Origin: Antedon mediterranea | Taxonomy: Eukaryota > Echinodermata > Crinoidea > Comatulida > Antedonidae | Length of the DNA: 64,000 bases | Assembly: GCF_964355755.1 (NCBI RefSeq) | Contig: NC_092671.1 | Location: 22,523,070-22,587,069 of the forward strand | Reading direction: 5' to 3' | In this document: positions 45,100-57,138 of the stretch, piece after piece | How positions within the stretch are numbered: position 1 is the first letter of the stretch | Layout: each line of letters starts with the position of its first letter | Notes under the pieces: model-generated | The model's input: only the letters and a program-made list of their open reading frames with translations | Told to the model about the DNA's origin: nothing | Databases searched by the model: none | Translations under genes and position numbers: made by a program

Positions 45100-46376
45100 T
45101 TCTTCTTCTTCTTTCTGTACACTATTTTGTGTAACAAATATCTCAAAAAGTTAAATGTCAATGACTACCAAAATTTCACAATGTCTTTCAAGTACTGTAA
45201 CTTAGTCCTAATAAGCTTTTCAGCGTGATCACTCTTCCGTGACGTCATTTATACGCCATTTTGTGAAATCACATTATCAATCATATCTCCATAATTCATT
45301 ATCACATATTAATAAAATTCACTACACGTAAACTTCAGGTCAAGGGTAAAAATATTAGCAAATAAATACGCACGCGCATGTAGGGTCATGCGTGTGAAAC
45401 CGCGCGTTAAAAATTTAAAAAGCTTACTGGGCAAAAAAAATTTTTCCGCGCGCGATACTTAAAAAGCGTAAAAAATACGAATTTTTTTTACAAATCGCAT
45501 TCTACTCACCATCTTTAGTACATTCACCAAATTTGAATCAGTTCCGATATAAAATAACGCTATACGAGCAGGTTCAAAATGACAAAATGCGCAAATTAAT
45601 TGCATCAAAGTGTTGAAAATGGTGAAAAATAAGGCATTTTTAAAATGAAAATAATTCTTCAGAATGCACGATGACCCCCAATTTTTTTAACTTTTTCTGG
45701 AAGCCGTTGAGTTGTAGATATGAATTCATGTACACATTTTACGTACAAAATGTTTTTACGTCATCAAATGGCCACTTGAATTTAAAATTAAGTTATTTTT
45801 CTCTTTTGTCATTCTTTTTCACATTCAATAGAACGCATCTCTGTTATTTTGTGCCCGATTTTCGCTCAATTTTCAGTATGTGATTGCTCAATTAATTGAC
45901 TTTCTTATGACTTGCCACTACTTTTATTTTGATGACGTCATCACGCGTAACAACTTGATTAACATAGGTCGTGTAATTTCACCTTCACCGTAAATTTGAA
46001 TATCTTACAGCTCTTCAGAATTAAAGGTTACCTTGATGATTATAATTTATTATGAAAGCTGATGAAATGTAGATATGAATTCATATAAAAATCAAGCCTA
46101 TTGGATGTTGTGTCGTTAACATATGGCCAGTTGAAGTTAAAAAGTAGTATTTTCATCTTTTTCGTAAAAGTTATACAAATTTCAAAGAGCGCGTACAGCG
46201 CTTCTACGTGCCAAATTTTCTTCCAATTCTTATATTTATTTGCTCAATTCATTATCTTTCGAAATTGTCATCATTGAGTTTATTTTGATAATTCCATCAT
46301 ACAAAAAAATTTGAACATGATGTGTGTCCCGTAATTTCACCTATGCTACACTGTATATAGATATACAGTATATTTC
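45100..46376 (+). mobile_element. Helentron-like element C (family 2), lacking both ends
   Basis: Starts in the pyrimidine tract TTCTTCTTCTTCTTTCTGTA and runs through blocks shared with D (AATATCTCAAAAAGTTAAATG; TTACAGCTCTTCAGAATTAA; AAGTTATACAAATTTCAAAG) to TATAGATATACAGTATAT (46376). The next unit's pyrimidine tract then begins without the terminal hairpin and CTAG. Confidence 0.65.
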
Positions 46377-47758
46377 TTCTTCTTTCTGTACACTATTTTG
46401 TGTAACAAATATCTCAAAAAGTTAAATGTCAATGATTACCAAAATTTCACAATGTCTTTCAAATACTGTAACTTATAACTTCAGGTCAAGGTAAAAAATA
46501 TTAGCAAATAAAAACCTGCGAGTTTCAAGGTCATGCGCGTGAAATCGCGCGTAAAAATTTTAAAAAGCTCAAATTAAGTTTTGATCAATTTAGAGCATGA
46601 ATTAGGCCATTTGCGTGTTTCAAAAAATTACTGCGCAAAAACACGTTTTTGCGTACGCGATTCTTAGAAAGCGTAAAAAATGAAATTTGATGTATAAATC
46701 ACATTCTATTCACAATTTTTAGTACATTCACCGATCTTGAGTCCATTCCAACTTAAAATAACGGTATACGAGCACGTTAAAAATGACAAAATGCGCACAT
46801 TAATTTCACAAAAGTTCTGAAAATGGTGAAAAATATGTCTTTTTTAAAATGAAAATAACTCTTCAGAATGCACGATGACCCCTAAGTTTTTTAACTTATT
46901 CGGGAAGCCATTGAGTTGTAGATATAAATGTATATACACAAAATGGTATTACGTCATCAAATGGCCACTTGAATTTAAAAATTAGGATTTTTTTCCGTTT
47001 TGTGTAGGTTATCACATTCAATAGAGCGCATCTCCGCTATTTGAGCTCGATTTTCGCACAAATTTCAGTGTGTGCTTGCTTAATTATTTATCTTTCTCAT
47101 AAGTTGTCAGTGTTTTCATTTTGATAACGTCATCACGCGTAAAAACTTGAATAACGTAGGTCGTGTAATTTCACCTTCGCCGTAAATTTGAATATCTTAC
47201 AGCTCTTCAGAATTGAAGGTTACCTTGATGATTATAATTTATTATGAAAGCTGATGAAATGTAGATATGAATTCATATAAAAACCAAGCCTATCGGATGT
47301 TGTGACGTTAACATATGGCCAGATGAAGTTAAAAAGTAGTTTTTTCATCTTTTTCCTCAAAGTTATACAAATTTCAAAGAGCGCGCACAGCGCTTCTACG
47401 TGCCAGATTCTCTTCCTATTCTTATATTTATTTGCTCAATTCATTATCTTTCGAAATTGTCATCTTTGAGTTTATTTTGATAATTCCATCATACCAAAAA
47501 ATTAGAACATGATGTGTGTCCCGTAATTTCACCTATGCTACACTGTATATAGATATACAGTATATACTGTACATATTGTATATGGCATGTAATAGGCACA
47601 ACTCAGCACTATAAGCGTATGCATCATGTTATAGGATGGCGTACATAAACTTTTTACGATCGTATGTTAACGTACATGCATGTTTAAAAACTGTTAATTT
47701 CATTAAAATGATAAAAATGATCACCTACAATTCGTCAAAGTGACGAATTAAATTCTAG
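46377..47758 (+). mobile_element. Helentron-like element D (family 2), 3'-complete
   Basis: Head-to-tail with C and starting at the same tract (TTCTTCTTCTTTCTGTACAC). It ends ATGATCACC, hairpin AATTCGTCAAAGTGACGAATT and CTAG (47755-47758) before T. It shares its last ~400 bp with 24831-25225 and its last ~220 bp with 56095-56316. Confidence 0.75.
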
Positions 47759-49158
47759 TTTATTATTTAACATGACGACGGTATCAAAATCAAAAACTAA
47801 GATAGCAATTTCGGAAGCAAATTATCTCAGCAACAACGTATTAATGTGTAGAAGAAATTTAAATACGTAAAATATAGATGCGCGCTCTTTTAAATGTAAT
47901 GAACTATTACGCAAAATATGAAAATATGACTTTTTTTATTCAGCTGGCCATATGATGACGTCACAACATCCGATTGGCAAAATGTTTACATGAATTCGTA
48001 TCTACAATCTAATAGCTTCCAGAAAACGTTGTAATCATGATTATCACTTTTTATTCTGACGAGCTATAACAGATTAAAATTTACTGTAAAGATGAAAATA
48101 TGTGACCCAGGTTATTTACATTTTTAGACATGATGACGTCATAAAAATTAAAATATTTTTAACTCATGCGAAAGATGATTGATTGACCTAGACAATATAA
48201 AAATCAAAGTGAAAATAAAAAACGGATAAGTGGAGATGCGCTCCATTAAATGTGATAAGCTATGACGAAAGATACAAAAATCCTATATTTTATATTCGTG
48301 TGGCCATACGATGACGTCACAATGTCCGGTTAGCCATATTAATGCATGCTTCGATATCTACAACTCACCAACTTCAAGAATATGTAATAAAAATAACTTT
48401 CACCTTTTAGTTTAAAAACTACGACTGTTTAAAAAAAGGCATAATTTTGACAAATTGTTGAAATTTTTCATCAAAAATTCGCACAAATTGTTCAATTCGA
48501 CGTGCTCGTATGACGTGATTTTAAGTCGAAATTGTTTAAAAGTTGGTAAAATTACTAAAAAAAGGCTAGAAAAACATAAATCAGGAGAAAAAAATATGTT
48601 TTCAACGCTACATGAGCACCGCGCACGTAAAAATTTGCGGGCGCGTGGGAATTTTTGACATGCTTAAAATTACATGAAACGGGTAGAAAGTTGATTAGAA
48701 ATTAATTTTGCGCATTTTGAAATTTTAAATGCGCGTGCACGCATAACTTTCTTGTAAAACATGCCATTTTTAATCCACAAAAATGTTGCGCTTGATATGA
48801 CTTAAATTTTCACAAAGTGTAAAAAAAAAATTATGCTTGGTTTTTAATCTATGATCAATCATTGAAATTCATAAAATCGCACGTAAGTCATGTTGTGCAA
48901 CTCTGACGTATTTAAAAAATACATGCTGAACAACTTCATATAAATGTTCATATGTTGACAAAGTTATGAAATGTTATGTTAACACGTTTTAGAGATACAG
49001 GAGCCACAAAAAAGTGGAGGAAAGAAAGAAGAAAAACATAGAAATTGATCCAGTACAGTTACAAGGAGTTATCCGCTCAATGCGGATAACTAATAATACA
49101 GAAAAAAAAGATGATTTCATACAATTACAAGGAGTTATCCGCTCATAGCGGATAACTA
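47759..49158 (-). mobile_element. Helentron-like element(s) E (family 1), inverted; two nested 5' ends
   Basis: The reverse complement is collinear with A (CATATGATGACGTCACAAC; ATAAGTGGAGATGCGCTC). Its right side carries two successive 5' ends: GAGTTATCCGCTCAATGCGG (49071) and, 60 bp on, GAGTTATCCGCTCATAGCGG (49132). The outer one has only its first ~75 bp and stops in a T-tract (A-run on the plus strand at 49101), where the inner one begins. The 3' end is missing where D abuts. Confidence 0.7.
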
Positions 49159-49454
49159 AAAAACATTGTTTTGACATCGGCGACAGATATAGTCTTTTAA
49201 ATATATTTTACTCTCAGTTAGGGGGTGCGTCTTATATACAGGTGCGACTTATACACCGAAATATACGGTACTTCACTCAGTTTCTGTGTGCTTTCATTTG
49301 TTTGTTAGCAGGATTACTCAAAAAGTTATTTTTACCAAATTGAAACCACTGATAGATACGTGGCCACTCTATTAAATTTTGGAGGCAATCAGGACCAGGA
49401 TCTCAATTCTGGACCACTTTTAAAAAAAAATAATTAAAATATAAATTATTAAGA
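49159..49454. other. Short possible MITE end; otherwise nothing recognised
   Basis: 49220-49271 reads GGGGGTGCGTCTTATATACA GGTGCGACTTATACACC and AATATACGGTA, with an internal duplication of GTGCG.CTTATA. Similar ends occur on short DNA elements in animals, from general recollection. No partner end was found. Confidence 0.25.
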
Positions 49455-49720
49455 TCAACAAATAAATATCAATGAACTAGAAATCATTGTCTTAGAAATT
49501 AAGAAATTAATTGTACACCTTTCTTTTTTAATCTGTTGGTATCGTCCTCCTAATATAGTTCAAACTTAAGTATTTTTGAAAATGTTGATCTTTTATTAGA
49601 AAGTACAGAATCTACAAATGATATCATGGTTGTCGGTGATGTAAATTATTATTAAATTATCCCCTAAAACAGATCTAGGCCAGTTTGCCGACTCCCAATT
49701 TGTTGACTGGCTATGTAAAT
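49455..49720 (+). pseudogene. LINE endonuclease fragment
   Basis: Broken frames contain CWYRPPNIVQT (about 49530-49562) and, after a shift, NDIMVVGDVN (49617-49646), the YRPP and GD.N motifs of LINE APE endonucleases at roughly normal spacing. It is preceded by LEIKKLIV-like text. Heavily decayed. Confidence 0.5.
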
Positions 49721-50491
49721 GGGTGTATCACATAGCCTAGTCGGAACACAAAAAATCCACATTGCCAACAATAATAAAACTATGAAAAATCATACTTTAA
49801 TCAATGGTTTCTTTTGAGATACCTTGGTGTTTTGTCATGTCCATTTCATATGCAAAAATGAAACAAGAAATATTTCTTACAAAAAACGCTGCTTGCTTAT
49901 TGACGTAACAGTTTTAAAGATATATTGTCCCTCTGAAAAATATTTTTTATTTCAAATTTGTTTTTGAATTTTGTCATTTTATTGTCACATAATAGTTATT
50001 TTACCTGAAAAAAATGTAATTAAAAGCAAAAAATACTTCAATTGTCTGTCAGACAATGGTTTTTGAGTTATAATTAAACGTTTCTTTTCTCTTTTTATAA
50101 TGTGAATTTTGTTACAGAAGTGAATAACTTTGAAGTGAATAACTTTGAAGTGAATAACTTTGATATGAAACAGACTCAATTTAGTTTATTTTATTGCTAA
50201 GATCAAGTGTGGAGGTCACTTCATCACGCCTTAGATACTTCAAGTGTGAAGTGTCATATTACAAACAAAAACTTTCCTGGACTGTTTTGATAATAATTCA
50301 ATGATTATCTGACAGCGAAATACAAAAATGTCAAAGTGTAGTACTATAACTGCTGCTTGATTTCCTCTAATAAATGAGTCATCTCGTGTGACGTAGCGGG
50401 CTAGAGCAGCAGCGGGAAAAATCATGAGCCTAGCTAACTGCTAAGCCAGCTATCACAAGGCCATAGACTAGGCCAAGCTAAGCTATACAGC
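49721..50491. other. No gene recognised; 15-bp tandem triplet
   Basis: 50117-50161 is three perfect copies of GAAGTGAATAACTTT. Otherwise AT-rich without recognisable features. Confidence 0.5.
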
Positions 50492-53400
50492 CATGGAGTA
50501 AAGAATAAGAGGAGACACAACTTGAATAGTTCAGTCAGTTCATCGTGTTTACCGCTTGCTTAAGGCTATGCTTGTAATGAGTATTTAAGGAGGTGCTAAA
50601 CACTGCCGTTACGTAACCCAATTAGCAAAGAGTTACAATGTTTACTGCCCGCGGTCAATTTTGGTGTTAGTACACATGCGTATTAGGACGTTACAATACT
50701 CTTGCTAGGCGATGTGCGTTCAAGCGTGAAAGGTGTACTATATACTGTTTGTAGACCTACTGAACTTGTATTCCGACCTTGTTTATTAATTTTTATTAAA
50801 AAGCAGCGCTATATATATATTCTACTGGATATCTTTAATTAATAAATTAATAATACGAGTTTTATACGGCACCAATAAAGGAATTATATTTATATGGTTT
50901 ACTGTGTACTAAATGTTGGTAATTTCTCCAGACAACTTATCATGAATCATGATGAATTAATGGGTTTAATAAGGACCAGTGGTGGTGCCAGCGGGGGGCT
51001 ACGGGGGCTGTATCCCCTCGTCGTCTCCCCCCCCCCCTTCCCCTTCCCCGTCTGGGAAACGCGAGTACTTATCGTCGGGGAATATAATATACAGTAAAAA
51101 TCATTCGCGTTCACTTCGTATAACTTCAGCGCCTAGAAAAACCGCGACGTTCTATTTTTTTTAGTATTGTACGTTGGTGGAGCGGAGAGCTATTGCACTT
51201 TGCATGCATTATTGCCAGCGATCTAATAAACAATGAATAGGTACGCACTTGTCTGGCGGTTCCCCTTTGTACGAATTGTTTAACATTGGACCTGCTCCAT
51301 TGCGGTTTACGTGTGATATCATGTTCCATCCAGGGACCAGAATGTGTACTGTACTAGTTACTTTCCAGGCGAAGTTTACAGCCGCGTCAGTCGTGATCGA
51401 CGTACGCAATACAGCAAAAGGGTACGAATAATGTTGGCGATCTATTGTTCGTATGTCCGATTTTTTAATTTTACGATTAACCGCTATGTACCGAACTGTA
51501 CATAATCCTTTTAAAGCCCCATTCCCTACGTTTTTTAGATCTAATTTAAGATCACAAACTATATTTAATGTAAAAATAATACTATATGGTCCTATTGCGA
51601 TAACTTTTTTCGTCTTTAAACGGTTAAAAATGTGAAAAATAAGTCGATTTTAATAATTATAGCGGCCCGCTATAAATCCCAAAATGCATTGCGCGCGGAT
51701 TGATATTTTTGTTTTTCATCTGTAATTCGCCCACTTTTCGATCGATCGTGAGGCCAAAACAAATGGAAGACTCCTAACTTTTCAGCGAAAATACCGGGTT
51801 TTCCCCAATTTGTATCAACGGAGTCTGGCAAAAATAGAAAGACAATTAATGCAGCAACTATACAACGTCAGGCTAGGTATATAGCTAGAGTACGATGTTC
51901 GTACGTTACCGATGTTTACCAGCTAGGCCTACAAAACTAAGCCTAGCCAGGCTAGGCCTAAGACCGTCCACGAGAGGTCGATCGCCGCGAGCTACTTAGG
52001 TAGTGCATTGTTTCTCACGTTTTATCATAATTTACCATAAAACGTACATTTAAGACAAGGAATGACATGGTTTAATGTTTTTAAAGTGATATATATGTAT
52101 TATTTTCCAAAAAACGTCCAAAATTGCAGGGAAGGGGTCTTTAAACAATGGCTTATAATTACAAAAGAGCATAGACTATATTTGTAATTGAATTAAAACA
52201 ACCAACACATATCATTTGTAGTTGTTGTTACGGGTTGATACTAAACCAATATTCTCGTAGTACCGTACCATTTTATACCATATAAAACCGAAAACTAAAA
52301 CTAATTGATTAATTTCTTCTTTAATAAAATATTACTACTATTTGTTTTCTAACGTTATTACAATTATTAATATATTAATATAGACCTACATAAAAAAAAC
52401 CTATTATTATTATTGATATTGTTTATTGTTACTATAGGCGCGCCTATGCCTGAACCTATTAGGCCTACCGGTTACGGTATGCACTAAATATGTCCATCAT
52501 TATGGGATTAAATATTATCCTTATTTAGGCTATTTATTAAATAATAATATATTACGAACTACTAGGCCTATGTGTAGCCACAAATCGTTAAACGATATAT
52601 AATTTAAGTCCTACAATTTCACTGAACTCTAAGTATGTGATCGTAAAAATCATATATTTTATGATATTAATATCATAAATAATTTAATTATACAATATCA
52701 GACTAAAATAGAAGAATTTTAGTTTTGCTAAACAGTCATAATATAGACTGAAACATAAATTAAATGTCATATACAGTAATAAAAATAAGAAATTGTGTCG
52801 TTGGAATTCTAATATACGTATATTTTTGAATATTCATGAGAACAAATTATATAATTTTTTTCATGCGCGCATTTGCGCACACTAAAATGTGATTTTAAAA
52901 TAAGTTGGAGTCTTTAATATGCTACAAAATGCACTAGGGTTCGTAAATTAAAAAGTTGCTTAAACGGTAAAATTTCGATTTACCAAATGATACGTCTATG
53001 GCTTGATAAAAAATATGATTAATTTGTTAGCTGGTATAAAAACTGCGATATCTCCGTGAAAATTTACTCGATTTTTAAACGGTTTTTTCGAGAAAAAAGC
53101 TCAAAGAACAATGAACAACTGCACAAAGGTCATGCTTCACTATGATGTATTAGAAACTACTGCGCAGCCTCTGTTTACTTTTTTTGTCACCGATGTCATG
53201 CCTGGCTTCTTCCTTAATTAGAGTGTTACGTAATCAGAGCCAACTCTGCAGCGAGCTGCACGGGTAAACAGGATGTTCTTCAAAGGATCGTTATGGGAAG
53301 TTTATTACCCTATGCTTAAGCACTACCGCACAGCGTGATACTAATTGGATTAACTGGATAGCTAGGCCGTGTTGTGCCTCCTCTTATTCTTTACTCCATG
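50492..53400. mobile_element. Inverted-repeat DNA element, ~2.9 kb, no transposase
   Basis: CATGGAGTAAAGAATAAGAG GAG at the left is matched in reverse complement at 53378-53400 (about 30 bp with one mismatch). ATACAGC directly flanks both ends (50485-50491 and 53401-53407). The interior has no long ORF. It includes a C-tract (51027-51041), GC-richer DNA at 50980-51450, and AGGCCTA islands. CA...TG ends with a 7-8-bp duplication would suit a hAT-like element, but the class is not certain. Confidence 0.55.
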
Positions 53401-53501
53401 ATACAGCCCAGCAAACTCACACAAGGTGAAGGTGAAGGTTGATCGTATTAATGTATGGTGTCACCAATGAAACAATTATTTTTAAATACAACACTACATT
53501 A

Positions 53502-54939
53502 GTGCCGTTTTCGGCCACCTCGACTTATATGGACTATACCATTATAAAATGATGGGAAAATAGGGGTGTCCCATTTATTTATTGAGTGTGTTAATGTGTT
53601 AAAATACTGCTGCTTTTGTTCTTATTTTAGTGCATTATGTTTCAGTAACAAAGAAAAAACAACTTCACTTCACTTCACGCTGTAGAATTAATTTAAGTTT
53701 TCAAGTTAATACAGTATATTATGGCTCTTTATTTCTATATAATTTTTAGGTATCCTTCCCTAATGGATATTAGGTGGATTCCCTAAGGTGGATATTGAAT
53801 ATTTTTTACGGATTTATAGATTACAGAAAGTATATAAATCGTAAAGAAATTAGTTGTTTTTTTTCAGTTACAAATAAAAAAATATAATTTATCTAACGAT
53901 CACACAGTAGTACATTTAATAAAGATCTATCATATAATCTATAATAAGATCTATCACATACTGATTATTAGGTAATCAGTAAAACAAATAAACAATTATA
54001 ATTTTGTCAATGAATCTGTACCATTTTGTTTCCAGAAAACACAGAACAAAACGTAATCGAAACGTTTGACAGTGCGTGTTTTTAGGTTTGGTTTTTCTAA
54101 AACGTTTTAAACACGTTTTTAAACGTTTGTGTGTAAAAATACATGTTTTAATTGAACAACGTTTGCATCAAAACGTTATAATAACGAATGCATAACGGAG
54201 CTGATAATGTCGCCATGAAGAGGATGATTGGTATGGAACGCCTCCTCTGCCTTCAGTTCACATTTATCATGCAGTACACACCAATGGTCATGCAGTACAC
54301 ACCAATCGTCATGCAGTACACACCAATCGTCATGCAGTACACACCAAACGTCATGCAGTACACACCAATCGTCATGCAGTACACACCAATCGTCATGCAG
54401 TACACACCAAACATCATGCAGTACACACCAATCGTAATGCAGTACACACCAATCGTAATGCAGTACACACCAATCGTCATGCAGTACACACCAATCGTCA
54501 TGCAGTCAAATATTGCGTAATTTATACCGCCACCTATCGACAAAATCGAATATCACATTACGTTTATTAGACGGCTGTAAAACTAAGGTCATCGACTCTA
54601 AAGATTTATTTTATGCTCGACATACTGTACTTATTTTAACCGCTACACATCTCTGTGAATGCTCTGTTTTTTATATATACAATAATTTATTATGCGAGAC
54701 ATAGGCGCGGCTAGGAGGCCATTGCAATTATTGAATTCCATAAAAGAAGAACAGAAAAAGAAATAAATAGTCTTAGTTTTACAACCTTCTAGTTGTAGTT
54801 TGTACTGTAGGTTACATAACAGAACAATTGTATTGTCTTCCTATTCAATAGACACCCTTCTCTACATAAACATAATACACCACACCCCTATCATAATAAT
54901 GGTATAATCCATATAAGTCGAGGTGGCCGAAAACGGCAC
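53502..54939. mobile_element. Inverted-repeat DNA element carrying a 21-bp minisatellite
   Basis: The left end GTGCCGTTTTCGGCCACCTC GACTTATATGGA (53502) and the right end (complement, ending GGCAC at 54939) match for about 60-70 bp including ATACCATTAT and AGGGGTGT. No transposase frame. No target duplication was evident. The minisatellite at 54268 is inside. Confidence 0.65.
54268..54506. repeat. Minisatellite, 11 copies of a 21-bp unit
   Basis: The unit CATGCAGTACACACCAATCG T recurs 11 times with occasional changes (AACGT, AATGGT, GTAATG). Because 21 is a multiple of three and the unit has no stop in several frames, long open frames appear on both strands; they are a by-product and not a gene. 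Confidence 0.95.
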
Positions 54940-56094
54940 CTGATCCTTCACATATTATAGATTATATTATAGATCTCAGATTGGGTGCACTCATACAATT
55001 CTGCTGCTTTAAGAGTTCCTTTTGCCTAAATATGATGACAAAACGATTATTTACGCTAAATATTGTCTATTGGTACTTTACAATTTTATTTTTAAAAAAA
55101 ACTTGTGGTCCATTAAAAATAAATTAGTCCATGGAGGAAGTCTAAATGGTGATACCAATAGTGATACCTACAGCGCCCCACAGTAGGCATTATAACTACA
55201 GATTTCTTATAACGGTTAGTAGGGTTCAACCATATTTAAATTACCTACCAAAGAATGGAATTAATAAAAATATAATATTTACGAAAATTTTACTAACCTG
55301 ATACTTTTTGAGTGAAGAAAGTATTTTCTTTGACTGCTTTTACACTACGCAATAATTTATTCCTGTGCCCAAGTGGTTCTGAAAAGAAAAAGAATTATGC
55401 TCACCATGGAGAAATAAGTTAACTAACGTATTTCTACACGCTTTAATTTAGAACACGAACAATTTAAGAACTATACAGTATACAGGTGATATTTGTGATA
55501 CAGGAGTAGATTTTTATTTTAATAAAACAAAATACTGTACGTGCTAATACAACATGCACATACATTAAAACATTTGCAGAAAGTTTATGTTTTTGTATTA
55601 TTGTTATTGTATTATATGATCATACTTGGAGAATTTTCAAAATGGTGGCCAAAACAAAACGATAAAATATATTGGTAACAGGTAGAGGTACACTTTAGTG
55701 TCAAATTGCTCAGAACATGTGTTTCTATACTCATCATCTTGTCAGAAATGGCTAGAATCAACATTTCCGAATTATGACCTAGCATGCTCATATCTTGACG
55801 CAATGTTACCGGATATCACTTTAGGCTATGCATGCGCAGCAATCAAAGGCAAATTAAATTTGGTTATATGAAGAAAAATCGAAGAATTAAAAAAAATGTC
55901 CATGTATCGTCTGACACGACACACAGAGCTACAAATTGCAATCAAACTATCAACTAAATCTAACCCTCTAAATAATCTCCTCAACTATCAACTAAAAAAA
56001 CTCTTCCAATTATCCACTTAAAATACCCTCTAACAATTCTATCAACTTAAAATAACCCTCTAAATATTCTCTTCAACAAAGTAGAGCAGATAAA
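54940..56094. other. No gene recognised
   Basis: AT-rich, short frames only. 55930-56080 has a loose repeat of ATCAACTAAA and ACCCTCTAA words. Confidence 0.4.
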
Positions 56095-56316
56095 AGCTGT
56101 GCATATATGGATATACAGTATACTGTACTATTATATATGACACATAATAGGTACAACTCGCATTATAAGCGTATATTCATCATGTTATAGGATGGCATAC
56201 ATCAACTTTTTCCGATCGTATGTTAAAGTATATGTATGTTTAAAAAAAAATAATTTCATTAAAATTTTAAAAAAATGATCACCTATAATTCATCAAAGTG
56301 ACGAATTAAATTCTAG
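56095..56316 (+). mobile_element. Helentron-like 3' end (family 2), truncated
   Basis: Matches the last ~220 bp of D: TATATGACACATAATAGGTA, ATGTTATAGGATGGC, ATGATCACCTATAATTCATC, hairpin (one stem base changed) and CTAG at 56313-56316. Confidence 0.65.
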
Positions 56317-56660
56317 TTATTAGGTGATCATTTAGAATAAAATGATCACCCTGTTATTGTACAACTTAGCATTATATTAAGTGCATATTCATCATGTTTA
56401 TAGGATGGCATACATACATGTATGTTTAAAAAAATGTATTTCAATAAAATTATAAAAAAAGGATCACCTATAATTCGTCAAAGTGACGAAAATAAATTCT
56501 AGATTAATTAGTTGATCATTTAAAATAAAATGATCACCTATTGTTATTGTATGAAATCTTTATTCTTATTCTTATTAGGTGATCATTTAGAATAAAATGA
56601 TCACCCTGTTATTGTATGAAATCTTTATTAGGTGATCATTTAGAATAAAATGCACCAAGT
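56317..56660 (+). mobile_element. Cluster of Helentron-like family 2 5' ends and one 3' end
   Basis: TTAGGTGATCATTTAGAATA AAATGATCACC appears at 56320, 56573 and 56629 (the last broken after AAAATG), with a diverged copy at 56508. Between them, 56461-56502 is another 3' end (ATCACC, TTCGTCAAAGTGACGAA, CTAG). GGTGATCAT at the 5' end is complementary to the ATGATCACC that precedes the 3' hairpin, giving family 2 its asymmetric inverted repeats. Confidence 0.65.
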
Positions 56661-56760
56661 GCGGATAACCCCTTGTTTTTGTCAGGATCTTTTTTTTCTA
56701 TATTCTTCTTTCTTTCCACGAATTTTGTTAGCAGCGTATCTCTAATTCTGACCAACATAA
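56648..56760 (+). mobile_element. Helentron-like family 1 5' fragment
   Basis: GTGCGGATAACCCCTTGTTT, GTCAGGATCTTTTTTTTCTA and TTCTTCTTTCTTTCCACGAA follow the first ~110 bp of element A. The sequence diverges after AGCGTATCTCTAATT. Confidence 0.5.
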
Positions 56761-57138
56761 AAAAGGAGCTGGATTATGTGCTGCTGTTTATTTGCTCTAC
56801 TAAAAACAGCAAGAACTATGGAAAATTGGTATCTTGTTAACCTCTGATTAGAAAATCTGTTTCATGTAAAGCTTAAGGATTGCCTTGGAGTCAACAGACA
56901 TAAAACTACAAAGGTACTTTTTGTGATTTTTGGTGTATATTGATGCATTTTTCTAGGCTGAAACCAAGCCATCGAAAGCTTTCAACAAGCATTACAAAGA
57001 GCAAGCAAAGCTCTTTATAGACCTATTGTTTTAAACTAATAACTAGGGCTAAGAAGCAAGCCCTGTCTATTGTTATAGCTGAATAGTAAACAGGAAGTTT
57101 CTGTACCAAGCCAAGCTGATCCACAGGATCTAAAAATG
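56761..57138. other. No gene recognised
   Basis: Unique-looking sequence with short frames only; it ends in TAAAAATG, the left target duplication of the next element. Confidence 0.4.

Noticed and set aside
42024-47758. Ordinary satellite or segmental tandem duplication
   Set aside because: The terminal CTAG with hairpin, complementary subterminal repeats and splitting of B by A fit mobile-element insertion better than unequal crossing-over.
54188-54543. Overlapping 110-, 69- and 96-codon frames on both strands
   Set aside because: They are generated by the 21-bp minisatellite, whose unit length is divisible by three; the repeated peptides have no independent support.
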